From the NCBI GenBank assembly GCA_017439345.1, contig JAFSJJ010000005.1, positions 1 through 64,000 on the forward strand: 64,000 bases of DNA, given 5' to 3'. Below the pieces are notes generated by a model that saw only the letters and a program-made list of their open reading frames with translations, ran no database searches and was not told where the DNA came from. How positions within the stretch are numbered: position 1 is the first letter of the stretch; each line of letters starts with the position of its first letter. Positions 35,401-43,555 of this stretch are shown in pieces. The translations under genes were made by a program, and so were the position numbers. The stretch comes from Synergistaceae bacterium (GTDB lineage Bacteria > Synergistota > Synergistia > Synergistales > Aminobacteriaceae).

Positions 35401-38241
35401 CTAGCATGATAATTTTATTTCACGTTCGTAATCTTTCAGGAATTTCGCCGTGTAACTCTTCTTGCTGTGACTCTTGATGAGCTCTTCAGGAGTTCCGCAA
35501 GCTGTTACTTGACCGCCTGCTTCTCCGCCTTCAGGGCCTAAGTCGATTATATAATCAGCTGACAACAAGACATCTAAATTATGTTCGATAAATATAACGG
35601 TGCTTTTGTTCTTGTCGATTATTCTGTGAACGATCTCAAGCAAATTTCTAACGTCCGTATAGAATAACCCTGTTGTAGGCTCATCGAGTAAGTAAAGAGT
35701 CCTGCCTCCGAACTTCTTTGATAATTCCTTAGCGAGTTTAACGCGCTGTGCTTCTCCTCCTGAGAGAGTCAATGCTGACTGGCCGAGACTGATATAGCCG
35801 AGTCCTGAGTCCTGAATCACTCTTAATTTATTTGCGATTTTGGGAATATCATGAAAGAATTCAAGAGCTTCATTCACTGTCATTGCTAACACGTCTGCTA
35901 TATTCTTATTCTTGAATCTTACTTCTAAAGTTTCGTGATTATATCTTGTGCCTTTGCATACTTCGCAGTCTGAATAAATATCAGGTAAGAATAACATTGA
36001 AGTCTTGACGCTTCCCGCACCTCCGCAGGCTTCACAGCGTCCGCCCTTGACGTTAAAGCTGAATCGTCCTGAATTATAGCCTCTGATTTTAGCTTCAGGT
36101 AAATTCGCAAAGAACTCACGAATAAGCGAGAACACTCCGGTATAAGTCGCAGGGTTTGAACGGGGAGTCCTTCCTATTGGGCTTTGATCAACGAGAACTA
36201 TATTATCAAAGTTTTCTGCTCCTTCGATAGCTTTGAATTTTCCGGGACGCTCTCTGAAATCTTTATCAAGAATTCGCCTCAAGCCTTTATACAGAACGTC
36301 ATAGAGAAAGCTGCTCTTGCCTGAACCTGATACACCGCTGATACAAGTAAATACTCCGACAGGGATATTAACGTCAATATTCTTCAAATTATTATGTACT
36401 GCACATTTGACTCTGAGCCATCCTGAAGCCTCGCGCCTTGATTCTCTCTTAACGATCCCAGTTTCCTCACCGCGTAAGTATTTTCCTGTCTTGCCGTCAG
36501 TCTTGATTACGTGTTCATAACTTCCTGCATACAAAATTTCTCCGCCGTTAATTCCTGCTTCCGGGCCGAGTTCTATTAGTTCGTCAGCTGCCTGCATAGT
36601 CTCTCTGTCATGTTCGACTACGATTACAGTATTACCCAGATTGCGAATAGAATTCAACGAGTTAATTAATTTTTTAGTATCTCGTGAGTGAAGTCCAATT
36701 GTCGGCTCATCTAAAACATAAAGCACTCCGCTCAAGTTAGAGCCAATTTGAGTCGCAAGCCTGATTCTCTGACTCTCGCCTCCTGAAAGGGTATCAGCTC
36801 TTCTCAAGAGTGAAAGATAACCGACTCCGACATTGACTAGGAACTCAAGACGCTTATTAATTTCGCTCAAGACTTGATCAACTATTGCATGTTCGCTTTT
36901 AGAGAGTTCAAGATTTTTCATGACATTCACGAGCTTATCAACCGGCATAACGAGCAAATCGCCAATTCCGTAACTTGAGACTTTGACATTCAGAGCCTCC
37001 TGCTTGAGCCTTAACCCGTTACAGGTCTTGCAGATGTCTTCTTCTCTATATAATGCAACTTCTTCGGCAACGCTTTCGTTATCTGCGAACCACTTTAATT
37101 TTTCCTCAAGCCAGCCTACTACACCTTCATAGCGTCCCATGTAAGGCCGTGCAATTCCCTTCTCGTCAAATATCATGGGCAGCTTCTCATCACCTGAGCC
37201 GAGCCAGATAAAATTTTGAGCTTCAACCGGTAAATCTTTATATGCTTGAGTCAAGTCCCAGTTATGCTTCTCTGCAAAGAGCTTTAATTTCTCGATTACA
37301 TGAGGCTTTGACTTCCACGGAATAATAGCACCGTCTAATATACTTCGTTCCGGGTCAATTGCAAGCTCGCGTGAAAAGTGTTCGTGACTCCCTAAGCCTC
37401 CGCAGTCGGGACACGCTCCGATGGGATTATTGAACGAGAAGAGTCTAGGCTCTATTTCGGGTAAACTAGTCTCACAGTCAGGACACGAATAATTTTCTGT
37501 CATAGTGTATTCTTCTTTGCCTTCAGGAACGATTAACACGTAGCCTCCTGAAAGTTTCAAAGCTGCTTCAACTGACTCTGCAAGCCTTGAGCGTCTTTCA
37601 CCGGAAATTTTTAACCTGTCTATAACGATCTCGATATAGTGCTTCTTGTTCTTGTCGAGTGAAATTTCTTCCTCTAAGAATAATATACTGCCGTCAACTC
37701 TTGCTCTTGTGTAGCCTTGAGTCTGAGTCTTCGCAAATAAATTCTTGAATTCACCCTTCTTATTCCTGACTAGGGGCGAAAGAATCTCAACGCGTGAATT
37801 GTCTTCGTGAGTCAAAATATAGTCAAGAATCTCATCAAGTGAATGTTTCTGAACAGGTTTACCGCATTTAGGACAATGAGGGACTCCAATTCTGCCGAAT
37901 AATAATCTGAAGTAATCATAAATTTCTGTTACAGTCCCTACAGTTGAGCGCGGATTATGTCCTGTGCCTTTCTGTTCAATCGAGACAGCAGGAGAGAGTC
38001 CGGAAATTTCATCAACATCGGGTTTCTTCTGGACTCCCAAAAACTGCCGTGCATAAGCTGAGAGTGACTCAACGTAGCGTCTTTGACCCTCAGCATATAA
38101 CGTGTCAAAAGCTAACGAAGACTTGCCCGACCCCGAAGGCCCGGTTATGACTATTAATTTGCCTCGTGGTAAGTCAAGATTAATATTCTTGAGATTATGT
38201 TCTCTCGCGCCTTTGATTGTGATTATGTCGTTAGAGTTCAA
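35401..38241 (-). CDS. uvrA: Excinuclease ABC subunit A
   Basis: A 946-residue damage-recognition ATPase of nucleotide excision repair. The two ABC ATPase halves are visible: Walker A GPSGSGKSSLAFDTLYAEG near residue 30 and GVSGSGKSSFLYDVLY near 640, with signature motifs LSGGESQRIRLA and LSGGEAQRVKLA. Zinc-binding cysteines occur as CPKCG/CPDC and in RCEACGGAGSVKTSMLFLPD with CEVCKG. Full length and intact. The next gene upstream (Rpn nuclease) is 24 bases away on the same strand, probably by chance of position. Confidence 0.97.
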   Translation of the reverse strand: MNSNDIITIKGAREHNLKNINLDLPRGKLIVITGPSGSGKSSLAFDTLYAEGQRRYVESLSAYARQFLGVQKKPDVDEISGLSPAVSIEQKGTGHNPRSTVGTVTEIYDYFRLLFGRIGVPHCPKCGKPVQKHSLDEILDYILTHEDNSRVEILSPLVRNKKGEFKNLFAKTQTQGYTRARVDGSILFLEEEISLDKNKKHYIEIVIDRLKISGERRSRLAESVEAALKLSGGYVLIVPEGKEEYTMTENYSCPDCETSLPEIEPRLFSFNNPIGACPDCGGLGSHEHFSRELAIDPERSILDGAIIPWKSKPHVIEKLKLFAEKHNWDLTQAYKDLPVEAQNFIWLGSGDEKLPMIFDEKGIARPYMGRYEGVVGWLEEKLKWFADNESVAEEVALYREEDICKTCNGLRLKQEALNVKVSSYGIGDLLVMPVDKLVNVMKNLELSKSEHAIVDQVLSEINKRLEFLVNVGVGYLSLLRRADTLSGGESQRIRLATQIGSNLSGVLYVLDEPTIGLHSRDTKKLINSLNSIRNLGNTVIVVEHDRETMQAADELIELGPEAGINGGEILYAGSYEHVIKTDGKTGKYLRGEETGIVKRESRREASGWLRVKCAVHNNLKNIDVNIPVGVFTCISGVSGSGKSSFLYDVLYKGLRRILDKDFRERPGKFKAIEGAENFDNIVLVDQSPIGRTPRSNPATYTGVFSLIREFFANLPEAKIRGYNSGRFSFNVKGGRCEACGGAGSVKTSMLFLPDIYSDCEVCKGTRYNHETLEVRFKNKNIADVLAMTVNEALEFFHDIPKIANKLRVIQDSGLGYISLGQSALTLSGGEAQRVKLAKELSKKFGGRTLYLLDEPTTGLFYTDVRNLLEIVHRIIDKNKSTVIFIEHNLDVLLSADYIIDLGPEGGEAGGQVTACGTPEELIKSHSKKSYTAKFLKDYEREIKLSC

Positions 38242-38265
38242 TAAAATTTTTGCCTCCTGTATGTG

Positions 38266-39204
38266 TTACAAAGTTTTAATCTCTTCAAGTGAAAGCTGGG
38301 TTGCAAATTGAATCTGTTCGTCAGTCATTCCCATAGAGCGCAGACGTTTCGCAGTGTCAAATTTTTCGTCAGTACGCCCTTGCTGCATTCCCTGCTGCAT
38401 TCCCTGCTGCATTCCCTGCTGCATTCCCTGCTGCATTCCCTGCTGCATTCCCTTCTCAAGACCCTCTTGCATTCCCATCTCAAGGCCTTGCTGCTTCCAC
38501 TGCATTTGCTTTGAATATTCCCATAAGTTATAGTGCATATAGCTTCTCCTCCATTCTGAATTTTGACTCTTAAGTGCAAGATCTCTCTTGAGTTCCTGCA
38601 CAAACGGATCATCTGAAAGTTTGCCTTCGATAAAGTCAAGATATGCTTTCAACTCTGGGCTTATGTCGTCAAGTTCTCCCTTAGTGCTCAGGAAAATAGT
38701 ATAAGCTCCGTCATCGAGTGCAATGCTCTTATCTTCGCGGCAAAAATTACAGAACGTATAAATATGCCTGTTATGTTCCTTGAACGGCTGGAACGTGCAT
38801 ATAAATATAACAAATGTATCCGGCAGATTGTGATACTCACCTGAAGCAAGATTGCTCTTGTTCATAATGTCAATGCCTGCCTCAATGTGATAGGCCCGCG
38901 TCCTCTTTTTCAAATCGGGAGTATTCGTCGTCTGAATCTCTATATCGTAAACTTTCCCGGTCTCTGATTTCGAGTATACATCAAAGCGCACTCCACGAAC
39001 GTCAAAGCCTTCCTGCAAACTCTTCTGCGATTCTGTAAAAACTATCTCGCCTATGTCAAGTTCAGGCAAGACCATTTCAAGAAACTTACGGCAAAATCTT
39101 TCATTGCGCATGACAGTCCCGAAGACAAAATCATTTGCAAGCGTCAAATTTAGTTCTCTGCCGTCATCAAAAATATTAAGATTATCAAGATTATTTAAGT
39201 CCAT
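38266..39204 (-). CDS. Rpn-family PD-(D/E)XK nuclease with MQQG repeats
   Basis: A 312-residue protein of the Rpn (recombination-promoting nuclease)/PD-(D/E)XK transposase family. The N-terminal LANDFVFGTVMRNERFCRKFLEMVL is characteristic, and the nuclease core is GVRFDVYSK followed by YDIEIQTTN (Asp, then ExQ). The C-terminal part is helical, with six tandem MQQG units (about residues 256-285) encoded by an exact 12-bp repeat, followed by TAKRLRSMGMTDEQIQFATQLS, the usual family tail. Rpn proteins are linked to horizontal transfer and sometimes phage defence. No transposon ends are visible around it. Confidence 0.85.
   Translation of the reverse strand: MDLNNLDNLNIFDDGRELNLTLANDFVFGTVMRNERFCRKFLEMVLPELDIGEIVFTESQKSLQEGFDVRGVRFDVYSKSETGKVYDIEIQTTNTPDLKKRTRAYHIEAGIDIMNKSNLASGEYHNLPDTFVIFICTFQPFKEHNRHIYTFCNFCREDKSIALDDGAYTIFLSTKGELDDISPELKAYLDFIEGKLSDDPFVQELKRDLALKSQNSEWRRSYMHYNLWEYSKQMQWKQQGLEMGMQEGLEKGMQQGMQQGMQQGMQQGMQQGMQQGRTDEKFDTAKRLRSMGMTDEQIQFATQLSLEEIKTL
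38379..38450 (-). repeat. 12-bp tandem repeat encoding MQQG (six units)
   Basis: About six near-identical copies of CCCTGCTGCATT (plus strand) lie inside the Rpn gene. Change in copy number would lengthen or shorten the linker by four residues per unit, keeping the frame. Slippage is made likely by the near-perfect unit identity. Confidence 0.9.
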
Positions 39205-39224
39205 GATTCACACCTTATATTAAA

Positions 39225-40136
39225 TCAAAATAATAACGTCAAAACCGGTACACTGACAAGCGATATTATAGTAGATACAGCTACACACCTTGCCGCAAAA
39301 GCGTAATCTTTGCCGTACTTCTCTGCAATTATCTCTGTGTTCGCAGCAGCAGGCATCGCAGTTAGAGTCACCGTAACCTGCCACAAAATATCCTGAACTC
39401 CCAAAGCTCTTAACAAGAATAAGAATATCAACGGCTGAACAACGAGTCTCACAAAAGTTAATTTGAAAGCGTCAAGATCGAATGCATCACGCAAATTTGA
39501 CTCACCGAGCGCAGCTCCTATTATCATCATTGAAAGCGGGCCGGTCATGTCGCCCATATTCTTAATCGCAGTCGAAAGCACTGAAGGCAGCTTCACAGGC
39601 AAAAACATTAACGCTAGTCCTATAAAGACAACATCAAGACTCGGAGTCCTGAGCAAAATCTTGAGCTTGTCTCTAAAATTCGTACCTTCTACGAACATGG
39701 AGAGTCCTACTGTCCAGATTAAGACTCTTGCAGGCAGTAAATAAAACGATGCGTAAAAGACTCCTTCTGTGCCAAAGACTGAAGCTACAATAGGGAGTCC
39801 TGCATTACCTGCGTTAGAGAACATCGTTGCAAACTCAAGAACAGCTTTTCTTTCATGAGATGATTTTATCCAGAAAATTTTTCCTGTCAGCCATGCAATC
39901 AAGAAACAACCTGACGAGATAATAATAATTTCACCGGCTGCAATAAGCTCATTAATTCCTACATCGACTTCAAAAGAATGCAGAATCATACAAGGCAGGG
40001 TTATATCAAGCAGTAAATTTATAAAGCTGCTTCTTCCTTCGTGCTTAAGAATCTTAGATCGGGCCATGATTATACCCGTTACTACATAGACGAACATTAA
40101 AGCCTGAGTGTTCAGCATTCTCTCAAAGACGTTCAT
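39225..40136 (-). CDS. AEC-family transporter
   Basis: A 303-residue, roughly ten-segment membrane carrier of the auxin efflux carrier family. Family features are the start (ALMFVYVVTGIIMARSKIL), the half-way NAGNAGLPIVASVFGTEGV and GPLSMMIIGAALGESNL, and a second half repeating the fold (TAMPAAANTEIIAEKYG). Bacterial members move malate, other carboxylates or small metabolites. It starts 9 bases after the exported adenosine deaminase gene, so the two are probably co-transcribed. Whether it carries a product of that enzyme is unknown. Confidence 0.88.
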   Translation of the reverse strand: MNVFERMLNTQALMFVYVVTGIIMARSKILKHEGRSSFINLLLDITLPCMILHSFEVDVGINELIAAGEIIIISSGCFLIAWLTGKIFWIKSSHERKAVLEFATMFSNAGNAGLPIVASVFGTEGVFYASFYLLPARVLIWTVGLSMFVEGTNFRDKLKILLRTPSLDVVFIGLALMFLPVKLPSVLSTAIKNMGDMTGPLSMMIIGAALGESNLRDAFDLDAFKLTFVRLVVQPLIFLFLLRALGVQDILWQVTVTLTAMPAAANTEIIAEKYGKDYAFAARCVAVSTIISLVSVPVLTLLF

Positions 40137-40145
40137 GATAAAAAT

Positions 40146-41192
40146 TTACTCCTCAAATATAATTTTGCGTAAAGACTCTTTCACTTCTTCAGTAGTAAAA
40201 GCCGCGTTAATTGCATTATTTAATATTATGCGCTCTTCTTCAGGCGTTAGTCCGAAATCTTTGCGCATGTAATCAAACTCATCTGATAACTTTATATTTT
40301 CTATTCCCATATCATCAGTGTTAAGAGTTACCCTGAGTCCATTATGCAAGTATCTCATAAACGGATATTCTTTCATGTTCTCGATTGCATGAGTCATTCT
40401 GCTACTGGTAGGACAAAGTTCAAGGCAAATATTTTTACTCTTAACAAGTGCTTCAACATCAGGAGACTCACAAGTTCTGACTCCGTGACCGATTCTTAAT
40501 GCTCCGAAATTAACTGCGTCCAGGACACTCTGCGCACCGTCTGCTTCTCCTGCATGAATAGTGAAGGGGATATTATATTTTCTGGCAAGCTCGAAAAACT
40601 TTGCATAATCTCTTGTCGGGAAAAGGGCTTCAGCTCCGGCCAAGTCTATAGCAACGACTCCGCCGTCGGGAACTAAATATTTATGAGCAAGTTCTACGGT
40701 TTCAAAATTTGCTGCTTCGTTGTCAGAACCTCTCATGAGACATAGAATCAAATTTGCCTTGAGACTCGACTCTTTCAGACCTTCGAGAGCTGCTTTAATT
40801 GCGTCTTCCTGAGTCATTCCCCTGTTAGTGTGCAATTGAGGAGCATAACGAATCTCGGCATAGACTACCCCTTGAGACTGAATATTATTTAACACAAGCT
40901 TTACACTTTCACGCAGTCCTTCAGGAGTCTGCATTAAGCTCAACGGTAAATCAAAGCACTTGAGAAAATCATTCAGGCTTGTGCAGTCTTCAGGAACAAA
41001 TAATAATTTTTCGAGTTCAGAGTCACTTGAAGCAGGCAGCTTGATATTTTGCAGTGAAGCTAATTTTTTCGCTATATCAAGAGTTATAGCTCCGTCCAAG
41101 TGTAAATGAAGGTCTATATATTTATTCACAGCAAATGAAGGACTCACAGTTAATAACAAAGCAAGAACGATCGCAAAAAGTTTTGACTTCAT
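40146..41192 (-). CDS. add: Adenosine deaminase with signal peptide
   Basis: A 348-residue adenosine deaminase (adenosine to inosine). Active-site motifs are all present: YIDLHLHLDGAIT (HxH), FTIHAGEADGAQSV, RIGHGVRTCES, LELCPTSSRMTHAIE and LNTDDMGI. The first 21 residues (MKSKLFAIVLALLLTVSPSFA) form a clean signal peptide ending at an AxA-like site, so the enzyme is predicted to act in the periplasm or outside. Bacterial Add is normally cytoplasmic. It is followed by the AEC transporter gene. An AGGAGG-type site lies before the ATG. Confidence 0.9.
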   Translation of the reverse strand: MKSKLFAIVLALLLTVSPSFAVNKYIDLHLHLDGAITLDIAKKLASLQNIKLPASSDSELEKLLFVPEDCTSLNDFLKCFDLPLSLMQTPEGLRESVKLVLNNIQSQGVVYAEIRYAPQLHTNRGMTQEDAIKAALEGLKESSLKANLILCLMRGSDNEAANFETVELAHKYLVPDGGVVAIDLAGAEALFPTRDYAKFFELARKYNIPFTIHAGEADGAQSVLDAVNFGALRIGHGVRTCESPDVEALVKSKNICLELCPTSSRMTHAIENMKEYPFMRYLHNGLRVTLNTDDMGIENIKLSDEFDYMRKDFGLTPEEERIILNNAINAAFTTEEVKESLRKIIFEE

Positions 41193-41235
41193 AAAAAAAT
41201 TTTCCTCCTGTTAAAGTTAAAGTTAAATAATAAAA

Positions 41236-41267
41236 ATCCTCCCGGTTAGCGCGAATTCCGGAAGGAT
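41236..41267 (-). terminator. Terminator after the SprA-type protease gene
   Basis: ATCCTCCCGG (41236-41245) pairs with CCGGAAGGAT (41258-41267), with one central mismatch. On the minus strand the stem is followed by TTTTTATTATT. Confidence 0.8.
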
Positions 41268-41314
41268 GATCATTCATATAAGATTAATTTGTTCATTTCG
41301 TGTAAAAATATTAA

Positions 41315-42247
41315 TTATGCGGCTGGTATCAAATTCTGAAGCTGCAACTCCCTCACCGCTGCAAGAACAGATAACACACCGTTTTTCTCCGGTGAAATTT
41401 CCTCGTCCTCACGTTTCACAGCCTCGATTATCGGAGTCCCGCGAGCTACTACAGTTTTTGACTCTGACTCAGATTTTGACTCAGAGCTGGAATTTTCACG
41501 GGTAACTTCACTTCTTGCCTTCATTGCTATAGCTGCTGCCTTTGCCGCAACCTGTCTGTCTTGGCCTGAAGGATCTGCCGGAGCGTTTGCTGCCCGTTGA
41601 ACCTGCTGCATGTTTCGTAAAGTCTCTTCTGGAGTGCTGCCCTGTTTGAGCTTGATGGGAACTTCTCCGCCTGTGATATAGCTCTTGCCGTCGGGGCCTT
41701 CTGTGTAGGTGTAGCTGACTCCTCCGCCGAATTGTCCTGCTGCTGCTTGATGTGCTGCTTCATGAGCTACGACTTCACGTTGAATGTTCTCAAGTTCCCT
41801 GACCTGAGCATCTTTCTGATCTTCGGCCTTGTCTTCCTTCTTTGAGGCTTCACGTTTCTCGGCTTCTGATTTAATAATATTCTGGGTATCTTCTGACTTC
41901 TGAGCATCTTTCTTGATTGCTTCATCGGCTTCATTCTTTCTGCTCTGTAAGTCTTCAGTTGCGACTCCTCCGGCGACCTTGTTCAAGTCCTCTTCTGAGC
42001 CCTTCATAGTAACAGAAGCACCGGTTATGTAATTGCGTCCGTCCGTTCCCATTGAGTAGTGATAGACCGTGTGAACCTGAGCAGAATTTCCCAGCTTGGC
42101 CTTGAGACTCTGTTCTTCGGCTAAGATTTCCTGCTCCTTTGCCTGCTTGGACTGGTCGACCTCGTTAGCCTTGTTGACGTTAGCTATTCTCTGTATGTTC
42201 TGGACAGGTTCTAAATATCCTGCCGAAAGCATCGATGTAACCTGCAT
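41315..42247 (-). CDS. Putative SprA-type metalloprotease (HEAAH)
   Basis: A 310-residue protein of the SprA-related/CJM1_0395 putative metalloprotease family. The zinc motif HEAAH is at residues 162-166, followed by QFGGGVSYTYTEGPDGKSYITGGEVPI. A first copy of the same strand pattern (VYHYSMGTDGRNYITGASV, about residues 61-79) occurs upstream without the HEAAH helix, so the protein has an internal half-duplication. A long charged coiled-coil (about 95-150) joins them. There is no signal peptide. Function is unproven for the family. It is preceded by an AGGAGG-like site and followed by a strong terminator. Confidence 0.8.
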   Translation of the reverse strand: MQVTSMLSAGYLEPVQNIQRIANVNKANEVDQSKQAKEQEILAEEQSLKAKLGNSAQVHTVYHYSMGTDGRNYITGASVTMKGSEEDLNKVAGGVATEDLQSRKNEADEAIKKDAQKSEDTQNIIKSEAEKREASKKEDKAEDQKDAQVRELENIQREVVAHEAAHQAAAGQFGGGVSYTYTEGPDGKSYITGGEVPIKLKQGSTPEETLRNMQQVQRAANAPADPSGQDRQVAAKAAAIAMKARSEVTRENSSSESKSESESKTVVARGTPIIEAVKREDEEISPEKNGVLSVLAAVRELQLQNLIPAA

Positions 42248-42289
42248 GTTATTTACACCTCCTTGTAAATTGCTATTATACTAAAATTT

Positions 42290-42541
42290 TTATTTTTTTC
42301 CCTTGAATTCACTTTTCAAACATTCTTTGTGTATATCAGTATAACCGGCTTTAAATGCTTCTTCGAGTGTTGAAAAATAAATTCTGTTCTTCTCATATGG
42401 AAGCCTCGTGCAGGTAATGCTGTGTAATTTGCGGCTGCGTAGATTCCCAACATAATTTTGTCCGCCTGCTGCAAGAACAGATACACTTATAATACATACA
42501 AGCAAGAATGCAGTTACAAGTTCCTTCATGAACTTTTTCAT
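42290..42541 (-). CDS. Small exported protein with YVGN-type Cys motif
   Basis: An 83-residue protein with a signal peptide (MKKFMKELVTAFLLVCIISVSVLA). The mature part reads NYVGNLRSRKLHSITCTRLPYEKNRIYFSTLEEAFKAGY, the pattern of small Ada-like zinc or nuclease-accessory domains (YVGN, K-x-H, C-x-x-LP, then F-x-s-x-x-EA, GY). It lacks the usual final CxxC, ending with HKECL instead. In other bacteria this domain is often fused to thermonuclease-type proteins. Here it stands alone, 16 bases after holA. Its function is unknown. Confidence 0.72.
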   Translation of the reverse strand: MKKFMKELVTAFLLVCIISVSVLAAGGQNYVGNLRSRKLHSITCTRLPYEKNRIYFSTLEEAFKAGYTDIHKECLKSEFKGKK

Positions 42542-42557
42542 TAATAATATATCCTCC

Positions 42558-43502
42558 TTAAATTAAATTTTTGCTTGACATTAACTCCCATAATATAAGC
42601 TCGAAACCCTGCCAGCCTTCTGCCCTGTTAGTCTTCTCTAAGAATGAGAGTCTTGCAGAACGAGCCATGAATTTTTTTACTGCCTCAGCTCCGAAATTAC
42701 GCATTGCAGTCCGTGATTTAACTAGAGCATAATTTTTCTTCGCAGGATCTGACCCCGAAGCCTTTAACGCGCTGTCCTGATATTTTCCCTGAAAGCATGA
42801 GATTATCATAGCCGGCCTTAATCTATTCGTCAGAGCAGCCAATACCGGAAGCATTGAGCCTGTCTTGAGGTATTTCAAAGCACGTGCAACTTCAGAAGGT
42901 TTGTTGTCGCACACCGAGTCAAGAAATATGATTTGCGCCCTGCCTCCCTCATCGAACGAAAGATTTTGAACGTCATCTATATTTATCTCGCGTCCGTCTG
43001 CATATAGTGCGAGCTTGTGAAGTTCTGATAATAATTCTTCCTGAGACTCTATACTGTCGCCCAGTAATTCAGCTGCTTCTTTGGTGATTGCAAATTTATC
43101 GCGCTTGGCAATGCTCATCAGCCACTCTTGACGCTTCCAAGGGGGGACTTGTGCTTCAGGTTTGATTACTTCGATTTTATCGATTATTGATTTGAGATTC
43201 TTTGATGCTGACTCAGAACTGAACACGAGGATAATAATGCAGTCTGATTTATCATCCTCAAGAAAAGTTTTTAACTCATCAGGGAAGACTCCGAATGACT
43301 CAGCGGACTCGATTACTATTAATTCACGTTCAACGAATAAGCCCGGTGTAATTGCGTTCTCAAACAGGGCCTGCCATGTTCCGAAATGCTCTGATTCAAA
43401 TCTTCCATTGAGAGGCCAGCCCTTCTTTGCGAGTTCCTGAATCTTTTCGCTTAACTGTCTGCGCTGTGATTCACTTGATTCAATTGCGATTAAGTGAGGC
43501 AT
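42558..43502 (-). CDS. holA: DNA polymerase III subunit delta
   Basis: The clamp-loader wrench subunit, a 314-residue AAA+-like protein without Walker motifs, as is normal for delta. Evidence is the family pattern: an N-terminal PHLIAIESSESQRRQ, LIVIESAESFGVFPDELKTFL and IIILVFSSES, then the C-terminal domain with SLEELL-like helices and the collar region (VARALKYLKTGSMLPVLAALTNRLRPAMI). It lies 53 bases after leuS, the common position of holA in many bacteria (leuS, then lptE/holA). The lptE gene is not present here. Confidence 0.8.
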   Translation of the reverse strand: MPHLIAIESSESQRRQLSEKIQELAKKGWPLNGRFESEHFGTWQALFENAITPGLFVERELIVIESAESFGVFPDELKTFLEDDKSDCIIILVFSSESASKNLKSIIDKIEVIKPEAQVPPWKRQEWLMSIAKRDKFAITKEAAELLGDSIESQEELLSELHKLALYADGREINIDDVQNLSFDEGGRAQIIFLDSVCDNKPSEVARALKYLKTGSMLPVLAALTNRLRPAMIISCFQGKYQDSALKASGSDPAKKNYALVKSRTAMRNFGAEAVKKFMARSARLSFLEKTNRAEGWQGFELILWELMSSKNLI

Positions 43503-43517
43503 GATGATATAAATAAA

Positions 43518-43546
43518 CCCTCCTGCAAAAAATTTTCACAAGAGGG
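43518..43546 (-). terminator. Possible terminator between leuS and holA
   Basis: CCCTC (43518-43522) can pair with GAGGG (43542-43546). It resembles the element at 34437-34467, sharing the flanking AAGAGGGCATGAA text. As it lies between leuS and holA it may attenuate rather than end transcription. Confidence 0.4.
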
Positions 43547-43555
43547 CATGAACTT

